This document shows, piece after piece, positions 46,366 to 64,000 of a DNA stretch of 64,000 nt. The position numbers were made by a program, and so were the translations under genes. The DNA is from Camarhynchus parvulus. Its lineage: Eukaryota; Chordata; Aves; Passeriformes; Thraupidae. The number at the start of each line of letters is the position of its first letter. The first letter of the stretch is position 1. Where the stretch lies: NCBI RefSeq assembly GCF_901933205.1, contig NC_044591.1:2267501-2331500 (forward strand). The letters are read 5' to 3'. The notes beneath the pieces are model-generated. The model ran no database searches. It saw nothing but the letters and a program-made list of their open reading frames with translations, and was not told where the DNA came from.

Positions 46366-48929
46366 TGCCATTCCTTTGGGTCCTTGGTTCACCCATCCTC
46401 TGCACCATTCTGTGCTTGGGAAGAAATATTACCTGAATATTACCTGTTGTTAACTGCTCAGTGCCACCCCCTGCCCACTCCCTGCAAGGACCACTTTTCA
46501 GCACAGCTTTGTGAGAGGAGGTTTGGAAGGCAGGGAGGAAATGAGAGACATGATGAGTAATAAGAAATCTTTAAGAGTAAAAGACTCTGGCATCAGGCAG
46601 ACAACAGTGAGTGCTGGGAACAATTTCACCTTTTTTCAGCATTAGCAAAATAAAAAACTTGTCATGGCTGGGATTCAATATCCACAAGTTCCAAAGCCTT
46701 TACCCTTTCCACAAATTTCCCATGTGGCGTGCAACCCCTTTGTCCTTTTAACTCAGTAAACAAATTCTTCCTTTTTGTTTTTTTCTTCCTGAAATGAGGA
46801 TGGTGTGTAGGGAAGTACTTCCAGCTCTGTATCCAGAAACTTTTCTGGCACTTGCAGATTATCTGCACTTCTATTCTAGAAAGACCATCATAAGCAGGAG
46901 ATGTGCACTGGAGTTTCCCAAAACACAACTGCCAGGAGTTTTCACCCAGGAAAGTGAAGAGGCTTTGTTGTTTGACTGCATACTGGAGATTTTTGACAGC
47001 CTGTTCAGAAGAGGTTTCTGTATGAGGGCCCAACAAACTGCTGAGGGTGCAGAGATGAGGATCCTGCTCACAGGCACAGCAAACCCTGCCATGCCAGGCT
47101 GGGACACTGGTCCCTGAGGAGCTGGGCTGTTGGGCTGCCCCTGCACTCCCTGAGGAGTGGATGCTTCAGGGAGCAGTGGGGCTGCCTGGGCTGTGCATCC
47201 TGTGCCTGCACGCTCAGCCAGGCTCCTTAGTCCCGGGTTACACCCACAGGAGAGGGGATGAAGGGCCATTGCCTTCGTCCTTTTTCCTGTCACAGCAGGT
47301 GACTGCTCTGAGACGTGAGACCTGCTCTCCTGATGTGAGACCTGCCTCTCTGCTCTGAGTCCTGCCCACATTCCAGGCCTGCAGCAGAAGTCAGGGGAGC
47401 TGCAGTCCCTGCTCATCTCTCCCCAAGCCTGGCTGGCTTGAGGTGGGGAGACATTGGGCTGGTGGCAGAGCAGGCACTTCTGTCATCCTGGGATGAGCTA
47501 TGATGGAATCTTAGTCTTTAATGGTGGTTTTCAAGATATGACCTATAGGACACTTCAAAACCCATGCAGAACTTGACCCATAGTCCTTCCACGAGTTAAA
47601 GCAGCAGTTGGGGCTGATATTTCTATCTTATATCAAATTATCCTGAGTAATTTATTTGGACATGATGCTAAATGACTATTCTAAAAGCAAGGAGAGAAGG
47701 TGGTTTGGGAATACAGCCTTCTTGGCAGAGGAGGCTGGTGTGTGATCAGACAGGAATCGTATCAGGAAATCCAAAGCCGAGTTCACCATCTGTTCCTGCA
47801 GCCCCGGAACGCGTCTGACCCTGCAAACCTGCGCAGGGCTGGCAGCGGCCGGAGCGCGGGGAGAGCCGGGCAGGGCTCAGCAGGGCTCGGCAGGGGCTCC
47901 GCAGGTCCAGAGTGCCACCTCCAGGCACACGGAGCTCACAGAGCCTCCCTGCTAATGACACAGCCAAACCGGGCGGGCAGCGGCCAAGGATATGCTTCCC
48001 AGAGGAGTTACTGGAAGCCTGAGGTAATGCTGGTGTGAGTAGTAAAGAAAAGCTGTTTTACCAGGGAAAGACCAGCTCCCAGTGTGCAAGATGGGATGAA
48101 ATCCTCTTGGGGGACGTTTAAGTAGGTGTGAAAATCCTGAGGTCTCTTTTGGTACAGGAAGGGGTTTGTTCGCTGGTGTATGTGAACCAGGGTGTCCATC
48201 ACCTCTCCTTGGATGGAGGACTTTGCCTCTGGACCAGCCCTTTCCCCAGGATCCTCTTCCCAAGGGGATTCCTGCTGAGCCAGTTTCTCTCATCCATCAG
48301 GATCCTGATGCAGCCCTGGCCCCAGCCTGGCCAGATGGGAGTGCAGGAGGTCTGAAAACATGGTTCTGTGTCCTGGAGAAGTGTCTCCAGTGATGGACCT
48401 TCGCCAGGATGGCAATTTCTTTTAAAATGACACAACTGTGCCTCATCTTCCTGAGGCTGTGAGCAGAGTGATGCCTGGGCATGATGCTCACAGGCTTTGG
48501 CAAAGTGACGCTGCAGTGGCCAGGCCCCTCCCTACACAAAGCCATGCACAGCAGCCTGGCTGAGTGCCCCTGCCCCTGCCCAGGGAAGGAGCCAGGCACC
48601 AGCATCATCCACCCTCCCAAATGTTTGATCTAAGAAATGTAAGAAAATCTTGCACGTTTTGCACAATGTGGACACTGGCTTTATTAATAACTGAAATACA
48701 GCAGTGAAATGTGTGTCCTCAGTGCACAGTAACAGGTTCCAGCATGCCCAGGCTGTCCCACTGTGCACAGTGACAGCACTGGACCATGAGCAAGGGATGA
48801 TGCAGCTGCTGCCCCTGTCTGCATGATGTGATGAGGCTCTGAGCAGAACCTGCACAGGTGTGTGCGCTGCACAGGCACCTGGAGGGGTGGGATGAGGTGA
48901 CCTTCAGAGATTCCATCTAACCATATTTA
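46366..48929. other. Intergenic with one odd ORF, no firm gene
   Basis: Includes the 107-codon plus frame at 46794-47117 and a small CpG-rich patch at about 47790-47960. A minus-strand AATAAA lies at 48679-48684. Confidence 0.45.
46794..47117 (+). CDS. Hypothetical ORF, 107 codons, weak helical-cytokine resemblance
   Basis: I do not recognise this as a known gene. The frame is open from 46752 and has an ATG at 46794. It encodes RRCALEFPKTQLPGVF and, about ten residues on, an amphipathic segment LLFDCILEIFDSLF. The spacing from FP to LF recalls the helix-B region of type I interferons, but identity is low and the C-terminal part (after RRGFC) is unlike one. No signal peptide. A pyrimidine tract precedes it. 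It may be a degenerate relic, an isolated exon, or chance. Confidence 0.12.
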   Translation: MRMVCREVLPALYPETFLALADYLHFYSRKTIISRRCALEFPKTQLPGVFTQESEEALLFDCILEIFDSLFRRGFCMRAQQTAEGAEMRILLTGTANPAMPGWDTGP

Positions 48930-49088
48930 TCACAGAATGGTTTGGGTTGGAAGGGACTTGAAAGCCCTTGCTCCCCACCACGTGCCATGGGCTGGGACAC
49001 CTTCCATAATTCCAGGCTGCTCCAAGCCCTGTCCAGCCTGGCCTTGGACACTTCCAGGGATGGGGCAGCCACAGCTGCTCTGGGTGCA
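48930..49088 (-). mobile_element. CR1 LINE 3' fragment, reverse orientation
   Basis: atcacagaatggtttgggtt, ctccaagccctgtccagcct, gatggggcagccacagctgc. Confidence 0.92.
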
Positions 49089-50139
49089 GGAGAAGGGTCT
49101 GGGAGAGAGTCAGGGTTATAGTGATGGGAAATGCAAATACAGAAATGGGATAGGTGAAGGGGAGTGCAGAGCATAGGACTTGTAAGCTCAGCCTCAGCAC
49201 AGGGGACACTGACCAGGAGCAGCTTGTCCAGCCTGGGGCCTGTGCTTCTGTAAAGGGGCACCAGAGAGGGCAGTGGGAGGGGGCCTGTGAGGAAGGCAGC
49301 TCTGGATGGGCTGGCAGGATAACCTGACAGTGTGCAGGCAGGCTGGGCTAGGACAGAGCCCTGGGCTGGGGAGCAGAGCTGGGGGCAGTGAACAGTCACC
49401 TCTGTCCTTGAAGTGTGGCAAAGGCTGGGAGCACATGAGCAGGCAGTGGCAGCTTCAGAGCCAACCCCACCCTGTGCTGTGGGGCCCTTTTGCTTTTATA
49501 GAGCATTTCCTGAAAATGGTGCTTTCTTTGTCCTGCAACTCATTTGCTGGTAAATCCTTCTCTGAAGGGCAGCTGGAACACAGCTAAACACCTTCAGGAA
49601 GAGTTTTGCAGGCAGACCTACAATATACTTCAGCTCAGACTTCAGGCGATGAGGGCTGAGGTTTTACTGGTTTGGTTTTTTTGGTGTTAATTTTTTTTTT
49701 TGGTGTTAATTTTGGTGTTCTTTCTAAAAAAAAAAAAATCTGCATCTCCAGAAGAAGGTAAGGCTGAGTCTAGGAAAACCTGTAAGACACCCCCGAGGTT
49801 GAGAGGAGCACACAAGATATTTTGTTCTTGCATCATGTCCTGCATGAGATGTTCCTACATAGCAATGACTTGGTGGTTTTGGGGTGTCCTCTTCCAGCCC
49901 ACAGCACCCCTCCCTGGGAGCCTACAAACATCCTCTAGGCTGTTCCTGTCCCTGTGGGCCCATCCCATGGATGCTCCTGCTTCGCAGGGAAGCATCCTTC
50001 ACTTGTGGGAGGCTTTTCTGGAGCAAGGGAGGTGGTGACTAGCTGAGCATCTCAGTGCTGGTCCCCCCGAAGCAGCTGGGGTGTCCCCTATCCTCACTGC
50101 AAGTGGTGACAGCCCAGCGACAATAACAGGCAAGGAGAT
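49089..50139. other. Intergenic, downstream of EPHA8
   Basis: A T-rich block at 49676-49735 repeats ggtgttaatttt about three times and ends in a 13-A run. No exon supported. Confidence 0.5.
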
Positions 50140-50159
50140 GGATCACGGAAAGAGGGATT

Positions 50160-50165
50160 TTTATT
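50160..50165 (-). promoter_or_regulatory. Poly(A) signal AATAAA, likely EPHA8 transcript end
   Basis: Minus strand reads ggacAATAAAaatccc, followed 30-60 nt downstream by T/G-rich sequence (ctgttattgtcgctgggctgtc). It is the first canonical hexamer after the EPHA8 stop. A second minus AATAAA at 48679-48684 is an alternative. Confidence 0.55.
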
Positions 50166-50390
50166 GTCCAGGGGGAAGCACACACTCTGAACATAAAAGG
50201 AAAACCCTGCCCCACCATCCCCACAGCCAGGAGCAGCCCAGGGACCCCACACTGCAGGATCTGACTCATGAAGCACCTGGAAAGGGGCCACTGGCAGCTC
50301 CCGGCCTCAGATCCTGCAGCCCACCTGGCTGGGGTTGCCCAGCAAACCCCAAGGACACAGGTGTGGCACTGCTCTGACCTCTGCTCTCAC

Positions 50391-50490
50391 CAGCGTGTCC
50401 ATGACAGAGTCCCAAATGTTGGGAAGAGAGGACAGGACCAGCACTAGCCCCGTGTGCTGCAGGGCTTGGATGCGCTTCATCACATGCTGG
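50391..50490 (-). other. Candidate alternative terminal exon (100-nt core)
   Basis: Bounded by a strong acceptor (ccctccccacag) and a donor-like CTG|gtgaga. In one frame it is open for 33 codons starting QHVMKRIQALQ, which faintly echoes the last SAM helix. Its single leading base would complete the codon left by the EPHA8 SAM exon (GA + C). Without use of the donor, the frame runs to a stop at 50307-50309, upstream of the poly(A) signal. Function unproven. It may simply be 3' UTR. Confidence 0.25.
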
Positions 50491-52287
50491 CTGTGGGGAG
50501 GGAGTGTGCCAGGGCTGAGTGCAGGATGCAGGGTGCAATACAAATGAAACAACACATTGCATCTGTCCCCCTCACAAAAAGCTTCCATAGGAAGAAGTAA
50601 AATACCCGCCATAGTCAGAGAATCCATCAGCACACAAGTGCTCTGCATGGAAAGCCAAGCCAGCCCCGGACAGGCTGGTTTAGCCAGGATTATTGCAGCT
50701 GAGAAATGGCTTTAACCCACCCCCCACCCCCCTTGTGCCCCAACAGGCCTGGCAGGAGCAGCCCTCAGGCCACATTCCACCAGCACCTGCACTGGAGTGA
50801 TGCTGGGTTTGCTGTGCCGTGGGAAGGACAGGCTGCTGTGGGTCAGGCTGGACCCTGCAGGCAGTGAGGCTCCTCTCCAGTCTCTCTCCCCTCCTGCCAC
50901 CCCCACCCCAGCCATGCTCCCAGCAGGTGTTTTTTTGCAGTGAGTTCAGCCCCACAACTGAGGCTTCTGTGCTTTGAGACCATTTTGTGTACCTAACATC
51001 CTACTTCAGTAAAACAGCTCCCAAACCCATAGAAAACTGTATTTACACCAAAAGGAAACTCCCAGCCCACAGCCTGCCCCACTCTCCAGTCATCTGCACC
51101 TCTGCACCCAGCTCAGCCTCTTGGACCAGCTCCACACATCTTTGGAGGCCACTCCTCAGCACCAGGCAAGCTCACCCAGAGAGATGCTCCTGTGGAGGAC
51201 AGACCACTCTCCCAGACACTGGGGTCACCAGCAGGGAGATCCTGTGCCCAGAGCCTCTGTCCCCAGCCACAGGATGCTGTGATTGCAGCTGGAAACATGG
51301 CCAGGACCCCTCCTGCAGGTGATCCAGCAGCCCTGGGCATGGCAGCCAGGTAATGGCACAGCTCCTGGGTTTCTCTAGGACAGTATAAGAACAAAGAAGA
51401 GCTGTTTCTCTGTCCCTCTGTCATGTGACATGGGAGCACACTGTCCCATTCCTCTCTGTTCTGGGGGAGGCCAGGACGATTCTGCTGGCAGAGAAACCTG
51501 AGCTTGTGGCCCTAGAAAATATGCCTGGGCTGCCTGGAGGGCTGTGCTGGATCCATGGAGTAGTGCTGGTGGCTTAAAGAGGTGGAGAGTGTCCTGCAGC
51601 ACTCCAGGGCTTCTTGAGTCTCCAGGCAGAAGGCCCTGGACAACTCTCCTCCCAGCTGGGAAGGATGGTCTGAAGGCAGAGCCAGTTGCTCCTGGCACTG
51701 CCACCTTGTTTTCTGTCCCCTGGCCTCCTGCTCTTGGTGGAGGTGGAGCATGAAGTCACCTTCAGGCTGGTGCAGTTTGGGAGGCCCAGGCTGGAGTGTG
51801 CTGGGAGGTACAGGGAGCAGGGCTGTCCCTGCTGTGTGCAGTGTGTGGAGCCTGCTCAGTTCAGAGGTCCCAGGAGCTCCCCAGCTGCCTGATCCAAAGG
51901 AGCTGTGTGGCACGGCAAGCCCAGCCCACTGCTCCTGGTTATTGCTGATGTGTCTGAGGCCCCTGCACCTGCAGGAGCAGCTGGACCATCCCACTGGGTG
52001 AAGGGGTTGTCTCCTGTCCTGCACAGCTGTGGGGAGACCCCCAGTTCCACAAGGAAATAGCAGAATCATGATGTGTCTGCTTGGAAGGCTGCTCCCCCTT
52101 CACCTGGGGGAAGGAAGCAGCAGGACCACCAAGGTATCTGGAATGCCACGTTTCCACCAATGCTGAAATCACAGAGATGCTGGCAGGGCTCCAGCTCCTG
52201 GCGCCCCTGTTCCTGCTCACCACCCTGCAGCCCCTTTGCCAGGGTAAGTGTTAAGGAATGCCTGATGCAGCTCTGCAGAGCTTTTGG

Positions 52288-63642
<11,355 letters not shown>

Positions 63643-64000
63643 CTGGGGACCAGACAGGGGTTAGGTGCCTGCTGAGGGGGGCAGCAGGAGACAGCAACAG
63701 AGAAGGGTGGAACCAGAGCCCCAGACAGGACTCCTGGCTTAAACCATGTTTCTGGTTTAATTAAAGCCATGTGGAGATGAGTGCTGTGATGGGGATTGCA
63801 AACAGGCTTTTCCTTGTTTTGGCTGCATCAGTCTCTTTCCCATGGAGTAAGGCAGCTCTGAGAAGATGAGAGAGGAGGGCACTGTCCCAGCACAGGTAGG
63901 AGGGGACACGGGTGATTTGCTGTGATCTGCAGCCAGAAAGGAGAAGGACCAGTGTGGTTGCAGGTCATGGAGACTGTGGAGGCCAGTGGGCCTACACAAA

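Larger units (their letters stand above)
50140..52287 (-). other. EPHA8: Probable EPHA8 3' UTR (about 2.1 kb)
   Basis: No minus-strand AATAAA occurs between the stop codon and 50165, so the first good poly(A) signal sets a UTR of about 2.15 kb, comparable with the roughly 2 kb I recall for mammalian EPHA8. Open frames here (for example 51512-52069 minus) show no recognisable domain. The extent is inferred, and part of the interval may be an intron if the exon-like stretch at 50391-50490 is used. Confidence 0.5.

Noticed and set aside
46662..47036. 124-codon minus-strand frame opposite the 46.8 kb ORF
   Set aside because: Lysine- and serine-rich with no recognisable domain. At most one strand here could code and neither is established.
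51512..52069. 185-codon minus-strand frame after the EPHA8 stop
   Set aside because: No domain or conserved motif. It lies in the probable 3' UTR.

Overview
The window looks like avian nuclear DNA, probably from a songbird. The signs are many short CR1 LINE 3' fragments in both orientations, several LTRs of the kind common in passerine genomes, GC-rich CpG islands, and one split vertebrate gene with GT-AG introns. The songbird call rests on recognising the LTR style and was not tested by a search.

The one gene I can support firmly is the 3' half of the receptor tyrosine kinase EPHA8, on the minus strand between about 50.1 and 63.6 kb. Twelve coding exons were placed to the base: 63518-63642, 63230-63392, 62375-62471, 61669-61736, 61070-61195, 60137-60322, 59467-59528, 58883-59092, 56786-56935, 54858-55048, 53722-53877 and 52288-52402. 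Every junction is GT-AG, all phases agree, and together they give 548 residues plus a stop codon. They cover the second fibronectin III repeat, the transmembrane helix, the juxtamembrane segment, a complete kinase domain and the SAM domain. The ligand-binding domain, cysteine-rich region and first fibronectin repeat lie beyond the right edge. A poly(A) signal at 50160-50165 suggests a 3' UTR of about 2.1 kb.

The left 50 kb has no gene I can identify. It opens with a CpG island built around a 50-bp minisatellite (about 290-885). Further CpG-rich patches lie at about 28.06-28.72, 37.08-37.50 and 47.79-47.96 kb. A cluster of LTRs occupies 17.17-19.52 kb. More LTRs lie at 36.6-37.1, 40.95-41.38, 45.20-45.59 (with a perfect 6-bp target duplication) and, inside an EPHA8 intron, from 55.23 kb. 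The rest is unique-looking intergenic sequence with about 26 CR1 fragments and a few microsatellites. The C1Q genes that follow EPHA8 in mammals are not visible.

The least explained items are: a candidate alternative terminal exon downstream of the EPHA8 stop, phase-compatible with the SAM exon; a short plus-strand signal-peptide-like ORF with a consensus splice donor, antisense to the EPHA8 3' UTR; a 107-codon ORF near 46.8 kb with a faint helical-cytokine look; and two back-to-back perfect hairpins inside a solo LTR.
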